From NCBI RefSeq assembly GCF_014280235.1, contig NZ_CP047940.1, positions 1,240,001 to 1,304,000 on the forward strand: a stretch of 64,000 bases of DNA. The letters run 5' to 3'. A model generated the notes under the pieces. That model saw only the letters and a program-made list of their open reading frames with translations, did no database searches and had not been told where the DNA came from. This DNA is from Cyanobium sp. NS01. Its GTDB lineage: Bacteria > Cyanobacteriota > Cyanobacteriia > PCC-6307 > Cyanobiaceae. This document shows positions 8,386-18,429 of this stretch, one piece after another. Position numbers and translations under genes: made by a program. Numbering within the stretch: the stretch's first letter is position 1; each line of letters begins with the position of its first letter.

Positions 8386-9696
8386 TCACGGCCTGGGATC
8401 GTCCTCCTGAAGCTCAAACAGCTCCTCCAGAACCCGCATCGCCGAGCGCCGCTGGGTGCGCGGCTGGGGTGCCCGGATGTTGGTGACCGGCGTATGAAGG
8501 ATCTTGTTGATGATGCCCTTGCTGAGGGCTTCCACCACCTTGCGTTCCCGGGCTGACAGATCGGGCCCCATGCGGCTGAGGGCCTTCTGGAGCTCCTGCT
8601 CGCGGATGTCCTCCAACCGCACCCGCAGTCTGTTGACCACGGGCACCGCCTCCAGACCGTCCCACCATTCCAGAAACAGGCGAGACTCCTGATGCAGCAG
8701 TCCTTCGGCCTCGGCGGCCATCTCACGGCGGGCTTCCTGATTGCGGGCCACCACCTCCTGCAGGTCATCCACGTCGTAGGCCTGCACACCAGGAACCTCG
8801 GCGGAGTCGGCGGCGATGTTGCGGGGGACGCCGATGTCCACCAGCATCAGGGAGCTGCGGCGGTTGAGGCCGGTCAGGCGCTCGGCGCTGATGATCGGGT
8901 CCTCGGCGGCCGTGCTGCAGAACACCAGCGAGCAGGTGCTGAGGCAGTGGTCGAGATCCTCGAGGGGGCGGCACTGCACCGGCAATACCGGAAAATCGGC
9001 CGCCAGCTGTTCGGCTCGGGTCACGGTGCGGTTGAGCAGCACCACACCCCGGCATCCCTTGGCCTGCAGGTGCTGCAGCAGCAGCCGCGCCATGCGGCCG
9101 GCCCCCACCACGGCAACCTGCTCCTGATCGAGGGATACCAGGTCATCGACCCCCCGCGCCTGGCCCACCTTCAGCTGGGCCAGCTCCACCGCCGCCGAGC
9201 TGATCGAGACGGCACCCGTGCCCAGGTTGGTTTCGGTGCGCACCCGCTTGCCGGTGCTCACCGCCTGGTTCAGAAGCCGGTTCAGAATCGGGCCCAGTGA
9301 GCGGTGCTCCTGGCCGAGCCGAACCATCTTCTTCACCTGGGAGAGGATCTGGCCCTCGCCCAGCACCAGCGAATCCAGACCGGCCGACACCCGCAGCAGG
9401 TGGTCGACAGCCTGTTCGTGGTGGTAGGTGAACAGGTGGGGGGTGAGCTCATCCACCGCCAGGCCGGAGTGCTGGCTGAGGAAGGCCCCGATCGAGGAGA
9501 TGCCCTGCTCCGGATGGCGCAGCAGCGTGTAGATCTCCAGCCGGTTGCAGGTGCTGAGGATGGAGGCCTCCAGCACCTGATCGTCGTCTCGCAACTGCTG
9601 GAGCGAGGCATCCATGGCCTGCTCCGGGATGCTGAGGCGCTCCCGGATCTCCACTGGAGCCGTGCGATGACTCAGACCGACAACGGCGATGTGCAT
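8386..9696 (-). CDS. hemA: Glutamyl-tRNA reductase
   Basis: About 436 residues. Reduces glutamyl-tRNA(Glu) to glutamate-1-semialdehyde, the first committed step of heme, chlorophyll and bilin synthesis. The catalytic cysteine is Cys50 in LSTCNRLEIY. The NADPH domain carries VVGAGRMARLLLQHL, and the C-terminal dimerisation helix (RKVVEALSKGIINKILH) is present. ATG 9696 gives the conserved MHIAVVGLSHRTAPVE start. It sits 34 bp after glpX, linking carbon fixation genes to pigment synthesis. Confidence 0.97.
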   Translation of the reverse strand: MHIAVVGLSHRTAPVEIRERLSIPEQAMDASLQQLRDDDQVLEASILSTCNRLEIYTLLRHPEQGISSIGAFLSQHSGLAVDELTPHLFTYHHEQAVDHLLRVSAGLDSLVLGEGQILSQVKKMVRLGQEHRSLGPILNRLLNQAVSTGKRVRTETNLGTGAVSISSAAVELAQLKVGQARGVDDLVSLDQEQVAVVGAGRMARLLLQHLQAKGCRGVVLLNRTVTRAEQLAADFPVLPVQCRPLEDLDHCLSTCSLVFCSTAAEDPIISAERLTGLNRRSSLMLVDIGVPRNIAADSAEVPGVQAYDVDDLQEVVARNQEARREMAAEAEGLLHQESRLFLEWWDGLEAVPVVNRLRVRLEDIREQELQKALSRMGPDLSARERKVVEALSKGIINKILHTPVTNIRAPQPRTQRRSAMRVLEELFELQEDDPRP

Positions 9697-9730
9697 GGTG
9701 GCAGCGCGGTGTGAGCTGATCGGTGCCGGC

Positions 9731-10735
9731 TCAGCGCAGCGCGATGCTCTGGGCACCGGCCTTGATGTGCACGGTGTCGGTGAAGCGTGCGGAGTTGTCG
9801 AGGGTGCTGATCACCAGCGAGCTGGTGCGGGTGCAGTCCTTCTCGAATTTCACCCCGTGGAACAGCAGGCCATCGGTGATGCCGCTGCCAGCGAACACCA
9901 CGTTCTCTCCGGAGGCCAGCTCGTTGGCTTCGTAGATCCTGTCGGGATCGGCAATGCCCATCTCGGCCAGGCGGGCCAGGTTGCCCTCCCGGGTGAGCCC
10001 TTCCCACTCCTTGGTCTGGGCCACGGCAGGGTCGTACACCAGCTGGCCCTGGAAATGACCACCAAGGGCGCGCATGGCGGCGGCTGAAATCACGCCCTCA
10101 GGTGCGGCGCCGATGCCCATCAGGCAGTGGGTGCCGGTGCCGGCGAAGCCACAGGCGATGGCGGCCTGCACGTCGCCGTCGGAGATGGGCTGAACCCGGG
10201 CGCCGGTGGCGCGGATCTCGGCGATCAGGTCCTTGTGGCGGGCACGGTCCATGACCACGATCACCAGGTCGCTCTTGGCCATGCCGAGGCACTGGCTGAG
10301 GATCTCGATGTTCTCGGTGGCGCTCTTGCGGATGTCCACCTTGCCCTTGGCGGCCGGGGGCGCCGCCAGCTTCTTCATGTAGAAGTCCGGGGCGTTGAAC
10401 AGGCCGCCACGATCTGAGGCGGCCAGCACCGCCATCGAGCCGCGCTGGTTGTTGGCGCAGAGGTTGGTGCCCTCGCAGGGGTCCACGGCGAAGTCCACGC
10501 CGGGGCCGGTGCCGCTGCCCACCTCCTCGCCGATGTAGAGCATGGGCGCCTCATCCCGCTCGCCCTCGCCGATCACGATGCGACCCTGCATGGCGATCTG
10601 GCCCATGCGCTTGCGCATCGCCTCCACGGCAGCCGCGTCAGCCTCGTCCTTCTTGCCCAGGCCCGTGAGTTCGGCCGAGGCGATGGCGGCCTGTTCGACA
10701 ACTTCGAGAATTTCCTGGATAAGGGTGCGATCCAC
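9731..10735 (-). CDS. glpX: Class II fructose-1,6-bisphosphatase / sedoheptulose-1,7-bisphosphatase
   Basis: About 334 residues. In cyanobacteria this GlpX-type enzyme hydrolyses both FBP and SBP in the Calvin cycle and is the main regulated phosphatase of the cycle. Motifs include [19 protein letters not shown], the metal-binding VDPCEGTN and [14 protein letters not shown]. Length is typical. It is the first gene of the minus-strand carbon run and is divergent from rpe, another Calvin/pentose phosphate enzyme, across 190 bp that probably hold both promoters. Confidence 0.96.
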   Translation of the reverse strand: MDRTLIQEILEVVEQAAIASAELTGLGKKDEADAAAVEAMRKRMGQIAMQGRIVIGEGERDEAPMLYIGEEVGSGTGPGVDFAVDPCEGTNLCANNQRGSMAVLAASDRGGLFNAPDFYMKKLAAPPAAKGKVDIRKSATENIEILSQCLGMAKSDLVIVVMDRARHKDLIAEIRATGARVQPISDGDVQAAIACGFAGTGTHCLMGIGAAPEGVISAAAMRALGGHFQGQLVYDPAVAQTKEWEGLTREGNLARLAEMGIADPDRIYEANELASGENVVFAGSGITDGLLFHGVKFEKDCTRTSSLVISTLDNSARFTDTVHIKAGAQSIALR

Positions 10736-10891
10736 AGTGGTCCGGCAAGAGGGGAGGAGGCTTCGTGATCGGGCCTGAGATGGCAGCTGCTGTGCGGAAT
10801 CTCAGTCAGGAAGCGGGCCTCACTGTATCAGCGATGGCAGCGCCTCCCGGCCGGCCCGGGGGCGCAGCCAAGGGCCTGGCGGGGCCTTAAC

Positions 10892-10897
10892 TACACT
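10892..10897 (+). promoter_or_regulatory. Possible -10 element for rpe
   Basis: TACACT lies 28 bp before the rpe ATG in a locally A/T-richer stretch of the glpX-rpe divergent region. It resembles a sigma-70 -10 box (TATAAT), but I see no convincing -35 at the correct spacing, so this is tentative. Confidence 0.3.
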
Positions 10898-10925
10898 GAA
10901 TTTCCCCTAGCCCAGCGGCCGTCCC

Positions 10926-11609
10926 ATGAGCAGCAAGTCCCTGGTGGTGTCACCATCGATCCTCTCCGCCGACTTCTCCAGGCTCGGGGATGACGTGCGG
11001 GCCGTCGATGCGGCCGGTGCAGACTGGATCCACGTGGACGTGATGGACGGCCGCTTCGTGCCCAACATCACCATCGGCCCCCTGATCGTGCAGGCGCTGC
11101 GGCCGGTCACCAGCAAGCCGCTGGACGTTCATCTGATGATCGTGGAGCCCGAAAAGTATGTGGCTGATTTCGCCAAGGCCGGCGCTGACATCATTTCGGT
11201 GCAGGTGGAGGCCTGTCCGCACCTGCACCGCAACCTGGCCCAGATCCGCGATCTCGGCAAGATGGCCGGTGCTGTGCTGAACCCCAGCACCCCGATCGAC
11301 ACGCTCGAGTACTGCCTTGAACTCTGCGATCTCGTGCTCGTCATGAGCGTGAACCCCGGCTTCGGGGGCCAGAGCTTCATCGACAGCCAGGTGGACAAGA
11401 TTCGTGACCTTCGGCGGATGTGTGATGCCAAGGGCGTCGATCCCTGGATCGAGGTGGATGGCGGCATCAAGGCCGAGAACGCCTGGAAGGTGATCGAAGC
11501 CGGAGCCAACGCGATCGTGAGCGGCTCGGGCGTGTTCAACCAGCCCAGCTATGCCGACGCCATCACCGGCATCCGTCAGAGCCGCCGGCCCGCCCCCGTG
11601 GCGGTCTGA
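10926..11609 (+). CDS. rpe: Ribulose-phosphate 3-epimerase
   Basis: About 227 residues. Interconverts ribulose 5-phosphate and xylulose 5-phosphate in the Calvin cycle and the pentose phosphate pathway. The TIM-barrel signatures are intact: [16 protein letters not shown] near the start, [15 protein letters not shown], the metal and catalytic region [22 protein letters not shown] and EVDGGI. Length and start are normal. Its orientation opposite to glpX-hemA-glgC-gnd-pgl suggests co-regulation from a shared intergenic region. Confidence 0.97.
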   Translation: MSSKSLVVSPSILSADFSRLGDDVRAVDAAGADWIHVDVMDGRFVPNITIGPLIVQALRPVTSKPLDVHLMIVEPEKYVADFAKAGADIISVQVEACPHLHRNLAQIRDLGKMAGAVLNPSTPIDTLEYCLELCDLVLVMSVNPGFGGQSFIDSQVDKIRDLRRMCDAKGVDPWIEVDGGIKAENAWKVIEAGANAIVSGSGVFNQPSYADAITGIRQSRRPAPVAV

Positions 11610-11622
11610 ACAGCTGAACCGG

Positions 11623-11649
11623 CCAGGCTCCCCCGAGGGGGAGATCTGG
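11623..11649. terminator. Hairpin between convergent rpe and ccsA
   Basis: CTCCCC (11628-11633) pairs with GGGGAG (11638-11643) around a CGAG loop, and flanking CCAG (11623-11626) can pair with CTGG (11646-11649). It lies between the rpe stop and the ccsA stop, where a two-way terminator is expected. No strong T run follows on either strand. Confidence 0.5.
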
Positions 11650-11660
11650 TGTCTCAGCGC

Positions 11661-12596
11661 TCAGCTCTCGAAGAACCAGCCGTAGCTGTGCAGGCCGATG
11701 CCCAGCAGGTTGACGCCGATGTAGCAGACGGCGATCACCACCAGACCCACCGAGGCCACGATCGCCGGGCGGCGACCCTGCCAGCCACGGATCAGGCGGG
11801 TGTGCAGGTAGGCGGCATACACCAGCCAGCAGATCAGGGCCCAGGTTTCCTTCGGATCCCAGCTCCACCAGCTGCCCCAGGCCTCGTTGGCCCACACCGC
11901 GCCGCTCACCAATCCCACCGAGAGCAGCAGAAAGCCCACAGTGATCGTGCGGTAGCTGAGTGAATCGAGCTGCTCGGCGATCGGAATCGACACGCTGGAG
12001 AGCTTCATCGGCGCCGCCATGGCACCCGGACCATCGCAGGCCAGCTGGGCCTGGCGATAGCCGCCGCTGCCGATCGAGCTGCTGCGCAGCTCCAGGGCCC
12101 GGCCCCTGTCGGTGAACAGCACAGCCACCGACAGCAGCGATCCCACCAGCAGGGCCGCATAGCTCAACATGATCACGCTCACGTGCATCACCAGCCAGCT
12201 GGAACGCAGGGCGGGCACCAGGGGGGAGGCCTCCTGAAGCCGATCGGGCAGGGCGAAGCTGGCGAAGGCCACGCAGCCGAGCGCCATCGGCGTGGCGGCA
12301 GCCGGCACCAGCGGTGATGGCCAGCTGCGCTCCACCAGCAGCTGGGTGAGGGTGCAGCCCCAGGCCAGGAAACAGAGCGACTCGTAGAGATTGCTGATCG
12401 GGAAATGGCCGGAATCGATCCAGCGCAGCACCAGCTGGGCGGTGAGACAGAGGTTGGCCGTGGCGATCAGCACCCGCACCACGGAGCTGTTGCGACCGCC
12501 ACTCAGGGCCCAGAACGCCAGAGGCAGCACCAGCAGCAGCAGGGCGAAGGCGGCGAGGCCCAGGGCAAGAACCGGATCGTGGAGCAGATCAGGCAA
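11661..12596 (-). CDS. ccsA: Cytochrome c biogenesis protein CcsA (System II heme ligation)
   Basis: About 311 residues with roughly eight hydrophobic membrane segments. It carries the heme-handling tryptophan-rich motif [18 protein letters not shown], plus conserved histidines (SSWLVMHVS and the C-terminal GLHSYGWF), as in CcsA/ResC. With CcsB it transports heme and attaches it to apocytochromes c in the lumen or periplasm, which is needed for cytochrome f and c6. CcsB is not in the window. It follows the lptF/G gene on the same strand by 51 bp. Confidence 0.94.
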   Translation of the reverse strand: MPDLLHDPVLALGLAAFALLLLVLPLAFWALSGGRNSSVVRVLIATANLCLTAQLVLRWIDSGHFPISNLYESLCFLAWGCTLTQLLVERSWPSPLVPAAATPMALGCVAFASFALPDRLQEASPLVPALRSSWLVMHVSVIMLSYAALLVGSLLSVAVLFTDRGRALELRSSSIGSGGYRQAQLACDGPGAMAAPMKLSSVSIPIAEQLDSLSYRTITVGFLLLSVGLVSGAVWANEAWGSWWSWDPKETWALICWLVYAAYLHTRLIRGWQGRRPAIVASVGLVVIAVCYIGVNLLGIGLHSYGWFFES

Positions 12597-12647
12597 GGTT
12601 TCAGCGCAGAGTCATCTCCCAGTCTGGCTGGTGATGGCGTCAGCTTG

Positions 12648-13838
12648 TCAGCGGCTGGCCTGCCGTAACAGCACGAAGCCTGTGACCAGGCCGATCACCA
12701 CGGGCAGCCAGGCGGAGAACAGGGGCTCAAGTGTGCCCTTGACGCCCAGGGAACTGAAGCTGAAGGCCACCAGGTAATAGCCGAAGATCAGCAGCACGCT
12801 GAGGCCGAACCCCTGGCTGCGGCTGCGCCGCGAGTGGGGCCTGGCCCCCAGGCTGCTGCCGATCAGGCCAAACACCAGACAGACCGCCGGAAAGGCGAAC
12901 TTCTCCTCGATCCTCACCCGCAGTTTGCGCGCCGCTTGCTCGTCGCCCGATTCCCGCAGCAGACGTTCCGCCGTACGCGCCTGACCGATGGTCATCTCGT
13001 TGGCGTCGGTGGGCAGCTTGGCCACCCGCATCGGCTGGTTGCCGAGCGGATAGAGGTAGCGATCGAAGCGGGCGGAGGTGATCGCGTCGGAATCGGCGCC
13101 GCCGATGCCGAACACCCGACCATCGAGAAACTCCCACTGGGCCTCAGCATCACTCCAGCGGGCCCGCTTGGCCGTGAGCATCACCCGATGGGCCGAACGG
13201 CTCATGTCCACCAGGGTCACATCCTCCATCACACCCTGGTTGAAACGCTGGGCATAGAAGATGTGGGTGAGGCCGCGCCTGGTGCTGCCATCGGGTTGCT
13301 CGACCCTGCCGTAGCGGGAATAGAGCACGTTGTCCTTCTGCTCGCCGGCCACGGCCCTGCCGATCGCCCGGCTCAGGGTGGCCTCGGCCTGGCTCAGGGT
13401 GCGCGGCACCACCGCTTCGTTGAAGCCGAAGGTGAGCAGCGTCATCACCAGCGAGAGAGCCACGGCCGCCATCACCATCCGCCAGGTGGGCACCCCAACG
13501 CTGCGCAGTGCCGTGAGTTCGCTGTTGCCGGAGAGCTTGCTGAAGGTGAGCAGTGTGGCCATCAGGGTGGCCATGGGGAAGGAGAGCACCAGAAACGAGG
13601 GCAGCTCCAGCAGCAGCACCTGCAGGGCCACGTCGAGCGGCAGGCCCGATTCCGCCACCCGCCGCACCAGCTCGAACACGGCCCCCACCGACAGCGACAC
13701 CGCCGTGAAGGCCGCCACGCCGTACACCAGCGGGCCGAACAACTCGCCCAGCAGCCAGCGATCCAGCAGCGGCAGCCGCCGCCAGGGCGCCAGCACCTGG
13801 CGCTGCAGCCGATCCAGGGCCAGAGGGGTGCCGCTCAC
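12648..13838 (-). CDS. LptF/LptG-family permease
   Basis: About 396 residues. Hydrophobic segments near residues 35-60, 75-105 and 120-145 and at the C-terminus flank a periplasmic domain, as in the YjgP/YjgQ family. These permeases extract lipopolysaccharide from the inner membrane, powered by LptB. Start is GTG, overlapping the lptB stop as GTGA. Only one LptF/G-type gene is present in this operon; cyanobacteria may use one such protein as a homodimer or keep the partner elsewhere, which cannot be told from here. Confidence 0.9.
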   Translation of the reverse strand: MSGTPLALDRLQRQVLAPWRRLPLLDRWLLGELFGPLVYGVAAFTAVSLSVGAVFELVRRVAESGLPLDVALQVLLLELPSFLVLSFPMATLMATLLTFSKLSGNSELTALRSVGVPTWRMVMAAVALSLVMTLLTFGFNEAVVPRTLSQAEATLSRAIGRAVAGEQKDNVLYSRYGRVEQPDGSTRRGLTHIFYAQRFNQGVMEDVTLVDMSRSAHRVMLTAKRARWSDAEAQWEFLDGRVFGIGGADSDAITSARFDRYLYPLGNQPMRVAKLPTDANEMTIGQARTAERLLRESGDEQAARKLRVRIEEKFAFPAVCLVFGLIGSSLGARPHSRRSRSQGFGLSVLLIFGYYLVAFSFSSLGVKGTLEPLFSAWLPVVIGLVTGFVLLRQASR

Positions 13839-14563
13839 AGTCTGAAACCCTCCCCCAGGTAGTGCTGCCGCACGAGGGGATCGTTCCCTACATGCTCGGA
13901 CGTGCCTGAAGCCAGGATGGCGCCCTCCGAGAGGATGTAGGCCCGATCGGTGATGGCCAGGGTCTCGCGCACGTTGTGGTCGGTGATCAGCAGCCCCATG
14001 CCCCGGCCGCGCAGCTGCTGGATCAGGTCCTGCAGATCGGCCACGGCAATCGGATCCACCCCGGCGAAGGGCTCATCCAGCAGCAGGTAGCGGGGGCCTT
14101 CCGCTCCCACCGCCAGGGCGCGGGCCACCTCGGTGCGGCGCCGCTCGCCGCCCGAGAGCTGGTAGCCGCGGCGGTGCTGAAAGGCGCTGAGGTGAAAATC
14201 CTCGATCAGGTGTTCGAGCCGCTCGCGGCGCAGAGGCCTGGGGGTGCGACTGGATTCCAGGGCCAGCCTGAGATTGTTGCGCACGTCGAGCTGGCGAAAC
14301 ACGCTCGGTTCCTGGGGCAGGTAACCGATGCCGAGGCGGGCCCGCTGGGGCATCGGCACCTTGCTGATCTCGCGGCCGTCAAGCAGCACGGCCCCGGCGT
14401 CGGGGCGGATCAGGCCCGTCACCAGGCCAAAGGTGGTGGTCTTGCCGGCGCCGTTGGGACCCAGCAGGCCCACCACCTCGCCCGGTTCGAGGTGCAGGGA
14501 GACATGGTCCACCAGCACCCGGCCGCCGATGGCCAGCACCACCTGCTTCAGCTCCAGCGTCAT
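13835..14563 (-). CDS. lptB: LPS export ABC transporter ATP-binding protein
   Basis: About 242 residues. Walker [22 protein letters not shown]-loop [15 protein letters not shown] signature [17 protein letters not shown] and Walker [14 protein letters not shown] with the H-loop in TDHNVRET match LptB closely. It drives LPS extraction with LptF/G. It overlaps both neighbours by four bases (ATGA with lptA, GTGA with lptF/G), so lptA, lptB and the permease are almost certainly one translationally coupled unit. Confidence 0.95.
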   Translation of the reverse strand: MTLELKQVVLAIGGRVLVDHVSLHLEPGEVVGLLGPNGAGKTTTFGLVTGLIRPDAGAVLLDGREISKVPMPQRARLGIGYLPQEPSVFRQLDVRNNLRLALESSRTPRPLRRERLEHLIEDFHLSAFQHRRGYQLSGGERRRTEVARALAVGAEGPRYLLLDEPFAGVDPIAVADLQDLIQQLRGRGMGLLITDHNVRETLAITDRAYILSEGAILASGTSEHVGNDPLVRQHYLGEGFRL

Positions 14564-15060
14564 GGCAGGGCGGCGGGGGCCGGAGCCTGGGTGGGGGGGA
14601 AGCGGTAGAGGGTGGTCACCTGTTCGCCGGGGGCCGATTCGGCCACCAGCCGTTCGTTCTCCACGAAGTACACAAGCCGCTCGGCCCGGATGCTGTTGCC
14701 ATCCCCTTGAAGCACGTCCACATCGCCACTCAGCACCAGGCGACCCTCACGGCTGAAGTACTGGGCCTGGCGGGCCGTGGCCACCACCCCCTGATCGCCG
14801 TAGACGATCCGCACATTGCCGCTGGCGGAGAGGATTCCGGTGGCGTTGTCGGCGCTCTGCAGGTCGGATTCGATCGTCACCACGCCGGTCAGAGGGGCCG
14901 TCTCGGGTGCGGCCGCTGGCGAGGCCATCTCCTGGGCCCTGGCTCCTGCCACCAGGGTGGAGGCGGGGAGGCCAAACGCAGCCAGACCCAGCAGGGCAAC
15001 GCTGGCGGGATGGAAGGCAGACAGGGGCAAGGACCGGGGCTGCCTGAACGCAGAATTCAA
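14560..15060 (-). CDS. lptA: LptA/OstA-like periplasmic LPS-binding protein
   Basis: About 166 residues. An N-terminal signal (hydrophobic [22 protein letters not shown]) precedes an OstA domain: [40 protein letters not shown] is the typical N-x-x-G-x-x-x-A-x-G-N-V repeat of the LptA jelly roll. It bridges LPS from the inner to the outer membrane. The start is a TTG overlapping the upstream DUF309 stop (TTGA); no ATG lies before the signal core, so the exact start is moderately uncertain. Confidence 0.88.
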   Translation of the reverse strand: MNSAFRQPRSLPLSAFHPASVALLGLAAFGLPASTLVAGARAQEMASPAAAPETAPLTGVVTIESDLQSADNATGILSASGNVRIVYGDQGVVATARQAQYFSREGRLVLSGDVDVLQGDGNSIRAERLVYFVENERLVAESAPGEQVTTLYRFPPTQAPAPAALP

Positions 15061-15458
15061 TCTACAGAGGGCTGCGACGCTGCCCTGGCTGGAAGCAGCC
15101 GGGGCGGCTCCAGGTCCGGGTTCTGCTCAGGGCCCTGCAGGGCTTGCAGCCAGAGGCCGGCACTGCGGCAAACGGCTGCGAGATCCAGGCCCAGGGCGTC
15201 CTGCGGGCAGTCGCGCAAGCGCCCCAGCCCCTCACCCGTGAGGATGGTGGCACCGCGCCGATTGCCCCGTTCGAGGTGAAGCTGGCCCACGGCAATCTGC
15301 AGCAGGCCCTGCAGCACCGGACGGGTCGGGCCTGCCGTCTCGTGCCAGAGCTCCTCAAAGCCGTCGTGGCAGCCATACCAGTCGCCGGCATTGAACTGGG
15401 CGATGGCGGCGCCGAGGCGGGCATCGCCCAGCAGGGCTGACTCTTCGGGATCGAGCAT
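15057..15458 (-). CDS. DUF309 domain protein
   Basis: About 133 residues. The sequence FNAGDWYGCHDGFEELWHET followed by LQGLLQIAVGQLHLERGNRRGA is the DUF309 signature, an all-helical small domain of unknown function with a conserved H-x-x-x-E-x-x-W. It overlaps lptA by four bases and so is the first gene of the LPS export operon here. A role in envelope work is only suggested by position. Confidence 0.85.
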   Translation of the reverse strand: MLDPEESALLGDARLGAAIAQFNAGDWYGCHDGFEELWHETAGPTRPVLQGLLQIAVGQLHLERGNRRGATILTGEGLGRLRDCPQDALGLDLAAVCRSAGLWLQALQGPEQNPDLEPPRLLPARAASQPSVD

Positions 15459-15499
15459 GGAGCTGGACCTGGATCGGACCTTGATCTGAACCTGAACGC

Positions 15500-17308
15500 T
15501 CAGCGCTTGGCCGCCTTTTTGGAGGGCAGCTTGCGCAGCCGGATCGATTCCGGTGTCACCTCCAGCATTTCATCGGGACCGATGTACTCAAGGGCGCGCT
15601 CCAGAGTCATCTGCACAGGTGACTGCAGGGTGTCGAGCACCTCGGCGCCAGCGGAGCGGATGTTGGTCACCTGCTTGGCCTTGCAGACGTTGAGCTCGAG
15701 ATCCTGGGGCCGACTGTTCTCACCCACGATCATGCCCTTGTACACCTTGGTGCCAGGAGTGATGAAGAACTGGCCGCGATCTTCGGCCCCCTTGAGGGCA
15801 TAGAAGGTGGCCGTGCCCTCCTCGAAGGCAATCAGCACGCCGCTGCGGCGGGTGTCCACATCGCCCTGCATGGGCCGGTAGTCGAGGAAGGAGTGGCTCA
15901 TGATTCCCTCACCGCGGGTGGCACGGATGAACTCGCCGCGGAAACCGATCAGGCCGCGGGCCGGCACCACGAATTCCAGCAGGGTGCGGCCGTCGCTGGT
16001 GGTTTCCATGTTCTGCATTTCCGCCTTGCGGCTACCGAGTTTCTCGATGCAGGCACCCACGGATGCTTCCGGCACGTCGAGCACGAGGGTTTCGTAGGGC
16101 TCGCTGGGGGTGCCATCGATCGTGCGGAAGATCACCTGGGGCTGGCTCACCTGGAACTCATAGCCCTCGCGGCGCATCGTTTCGATCAGGATGCCGAGGT
16201 GCAGCTCACCCCGGCCGCTCACCGACCAGCGGTCGGGTGAGTCGGTGTCCTCCACCCGCAGGGCCACGTTGGTGAGCAATTCCTTCTGCAGCCGATCGCG
16301 CACCTGACGGCTGGTGACGAACTTGCCCTCCTTGCCGGCGAAGGGGGAGTCGTTGATGACGAAGGTCATCTGCAGGGTGGGCTCATCCACCTTGATCAAA
16401 GGCAACGCCTCGGGATTGTCCGGGCAGGCGATCGTCTCGCCGATGTTCACCTCATCGAAGCCGGACACGGCCACCAGGTCGCCGGCGCTGGCCTCGGCGA
16501 TCTCCACCCGCTGCAGGCCCTGGAAACCGAGCAGCTTGCTGATCCGGCCGCGCTTGACGCTGCCGTCATCGCGCAGGAGAGCAGCGGGCTGACCCGCCTT
16601 GATGGTGCCGTTGTGGATGCGGCCGATCATGATCCGGCCGAGGAAATCGCTGTAGTCAAGGGTGGTGACCTGGAGCTGCAGCGGCTTGGCGGGGTCCCCC
16701 ACCGGCGGCGGCACATGGCGCAGGATGGCGTCGAAGAGCGGACGCATGGTGTCGCTCTCTGTTTTCATGTCCGGCTTGGCGTAGCCGCCCATGCCGCTGC
16801 CGAACAGGTAGGGGAAATCGCACTGGTCGTCGTCGGCACCGAGCTCGAGGAAAAGGTCGAGCACCTTGTCCACGGCGATCTCCGGATCCACCCGGGCCCG
16901 GTCGATCTTGTTGACAAACACGATCGGACGCAGCCCTTTCTCCAGGGCCTTCTTGAGCACGAAACGGGTCTGGGGCATGGGCCCCTCGTTGGCGTCCACA
17001 ATCAGCAGGCAGCCATCCACCATGCCCAGCACGCGCTCCACCTCGCCGCCGAAGTCAGCGTGACCAGGGGTGTCGACGATGTTGATGCGAATGCCTTCGA
17101 AATCAACCGCCGTGTTCTTGCTGAGGATCGTGATGCCGCGCTCGCGCTCCAGATCGTTGGAGTCCATCACGCAGGTGGGCACCGCTTCGTTGTCGCGGAA
17201 GATGCCCGACTGGGCCAGCAGCGCGTCGACGAGGGTGGTTTTGCCGTGGTCAACGTGGGCAATGATCGCAATATTGCGAATCGGCGTGCCTGAATGTGCG
17301 CCGCTCAT
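15500..17308 (-). CDS. typA: Ribosome-associated GTPase TypA/BipA
   Basis: About 602 residues. GTPase motifs [12 protein letters not shown] (residues 17-28), [16 protein letters not shown] and VNKIDRAR are followed by EF-G-like domains and the TypA C-terminal domain with GLIGFRGEF. It acts in 50S subunit assembly and stress adaptation; in cyanobacteria and plants it is linked to oxidative and cold stress. The upstream region holds a 7-bp inverted repeat (17331-17354). Length is normal. Confidence 0.97.
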   Translation of the reverse strand: MSGAHSGTPIRNIAIIAHVDHGKTTLVDALLAQSGIFRDNEAVPTCVMDSNDLERERGITILSKNTAVDFEGIRINIVDTPGHADFGGEVERVLGMVDGCLLIVDANEGPMPQTRFVLKKALEKGLRPIVFVNKIDRARVDPEIAVDKVLDLFLELGADDDQCDFPYLFGSGMGGYAKPDMKTESDTMRPLFDAILRHVPPPVGDPAKPLQLQVTTLDYSDFLGRIMIGRIHNGTIKAGQPAALLRDDGSVKRGRISKLLGFQGLQRVEIAEASAGDLVAVSGFDEVNIGETIACPDNPEALPLIKVDEPTLQMTFVINDSPFAGKEGKFVTSRQVRDRLQKELLTNVALRVEDTDSPDRWSVSGRGELHLGILIETMRREGYEFQVSQPQVIFRTIDGTPSEPYETLVLDVPEASVGACIEKLGSRKAEMQNMETTSDGRTLLEFVVPARGLIGFRGEFIRATRGEGIMSHSFLDYRPMQGDVDTRRSGVLIAFEEGTATFYALKGAEDRGQFFITPGTKVYKGMIVGENSRPQDLELNVCKAKQVTNIRSAGAEVLDTLQSPVQMTLERALEYIGPDEMLEVTPESIRLRKLPSKKAAKR

Positions 17309-17330
17309 AAATTGAGAATTCCTACGGTTC

Positions 17331-17354
17331 AGTCTGTAGCCAAGAAAACAGACT
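17331..17354. repeat. Inverted repeat upstream of typA
   Basis: AGTCTGT (17331-17337) and ACAGACT (17348-17354) are perfect inverted copies separated by 10 bases, about 23-46 bp before the typA start, in an A/T-rich patch. This could be an operator or a 5' leader hairpin of the typA mRNA. Confidence 0.45.
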
Positions 17355-17384
17355 ACTCCATCCCCTTGCCAGGCTGATCCCGGC

Positions 17385-18146
17385 TCAGGGGGCCAGACGC
17401 TGGGCGGGCTCGAACACTTTCAGCGCCTCGGCCGTGCCCTCGAAGCGCCAGTGCCAGGGTTCGTAGCTCACGCCCTGGGGATTGCCTGCGGGAAACGACA
17501 GGGTGAAATGGAACCGCTGGGCATGGTCCTCCAGCCAGCGGAAGGCCTGCGTGGCGGCAAAGTCCTCGGAGAGATGGGTCTGGGGCATGCGGCCATCGCC
17601 CAGATCGATGGCATACCCCGTGCTGTGTTCAGAGAAGCCGGGCGGTGCGCTCACTTCGGCCCGCTCGCGGGCGTTCTGGTTGCGCTCCGCCTTCACATCG
17701 AAAAAGATCTCCCGCTGCAGGGCCCTGGAGCGGTAGGCACTCAGCAGCACCAGGGAGATGCCGTCGGCCTCCGCGGCCCGGCGCATGGCGGCCAGGGCTT
17801 CGGCGGCGTCGCGATGCAGTTCCTGCCCCGGCGCCACGCTCACCAGGACGGCGGGGTCGGCCTCGTCATAGGGGAAGTGACCCAGCAGGCGGCCATCGGC
17901 GGTCTGGCTGGCATCGAGGCCCTCCACCGGCCTGGGGGCCAGCCACCGCTGCAGGGCCTGGCGGCTCTGGGGCAGCAGCAGCCCCCCGGCCAGCAGCACC
18001 AGAACCAGAGAGAGGCCCAGCCGCCCCAGCCGCGCCAGTGGGTGCGTCGGTGCTGCCGCAGGCAGCTGCCGGCGAGCCACAGGGATGTCATCGGGCTGCA
18101 CGACGCCAGAGGAGCGGTGGGTGGGCAGTCTGGGGTTCAGCGCCAC
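17385..18146 (-). CDS. VanY-like D-alanyl-D-alanine carboxypeptidase
   Basis: About 253 residues. A basic N-terminus and one transmembrane anchor (LGLSLVLVLLAGGLLL, about 44-60) precede a periplasmic peptidase domain with LLSAYRSRALQREIFF, the zinc-binding SEHSTGYAIDLGDG, and the distal YEPWHWRF motif. These match the M15B/VanY/LdcB family, which trims D-Ala from peptidoglycan stem peptides. Start is GTG. A second, different M15-type peptidase lies at 24277. The substrate (DD- or LD-bond) cannot be settled from sequence. Confidence 0.9.
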   Translation of the reverse strand: MALNPRLPTHRSSGVVQPDDIPVARRQLPAAAPTHPLARLGRLGLSLVLVLLAGGLLLPQSRQALQRWLAPRPVEGLDASQTADGRLLGHFPYDEADPAVLVSVAPGQELHRDAAEALAAMRRAAEADGISLVLLSAYRSRALQREIFFDVKAERNQNARERAEVSAPPGFSEHSTGYAIDLGDGRMPQTHLSEDFAATQAFRWLEDHAQRFHFTLSFPAGNPQGVSYEPWHWRFEGTAEALKVFEPAQRLAP

Positions 18147-18429
18147 GCCAGGGCGGCATCACAGCACCCATGCAAGCGGACCCGGGGCCCAAGAGCCAGT
18201 GAGGCGCGCCAGGCCGACGGGCGCCCCAAACCAAGGCCTTAAATTGTTACAGCTTCGTCATACTCGCGCCACGATTCGGCCTCTGGGGTAAATGCGATTG
18301 CATCCATGTCGGCCCGTTGTTGCCGGCGGCAAATCACAATCTCCTTGGCGAAACCGGAAATCCCCCCGCCAGACCAGGCAGCGGTGTTAGTTTCGGCCAA
18401 CAGCTTTCTTTTGGCGGAGCATTCAACTG
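18147..18429 (+). promoter_or_regulatory. Upstream region of chlP
   Basis: This 283-bp gap is the longest gene-free stretch in the window. It contains an A/T-rich core (about 18239-18300) unlike surrounding coding DNA, then a stretch ending in GGCGGAG, a plausible ribosome-binding site, about 10 bp before the chlP ATG. I cannot fix the -35 and -10 elements. No gene with the window's usual G/C-ending codons fits here. Confidence 0.45.

Noticed and set aside
8265-8789. Alternative minus frame at the hemA 3' end, possible frameshifted HemA tail
   Set aside because: hemA has a normal C-terminal dimerisation helix and stop; the other frame lacks family features.
18239-18305. Short minus-strand frame starting MDAIAFTPEAE upstream of chlP
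   Set aside because: Third codon positions are mostly A/T, unlike every real gene here, so it is more likely promoter DNA.
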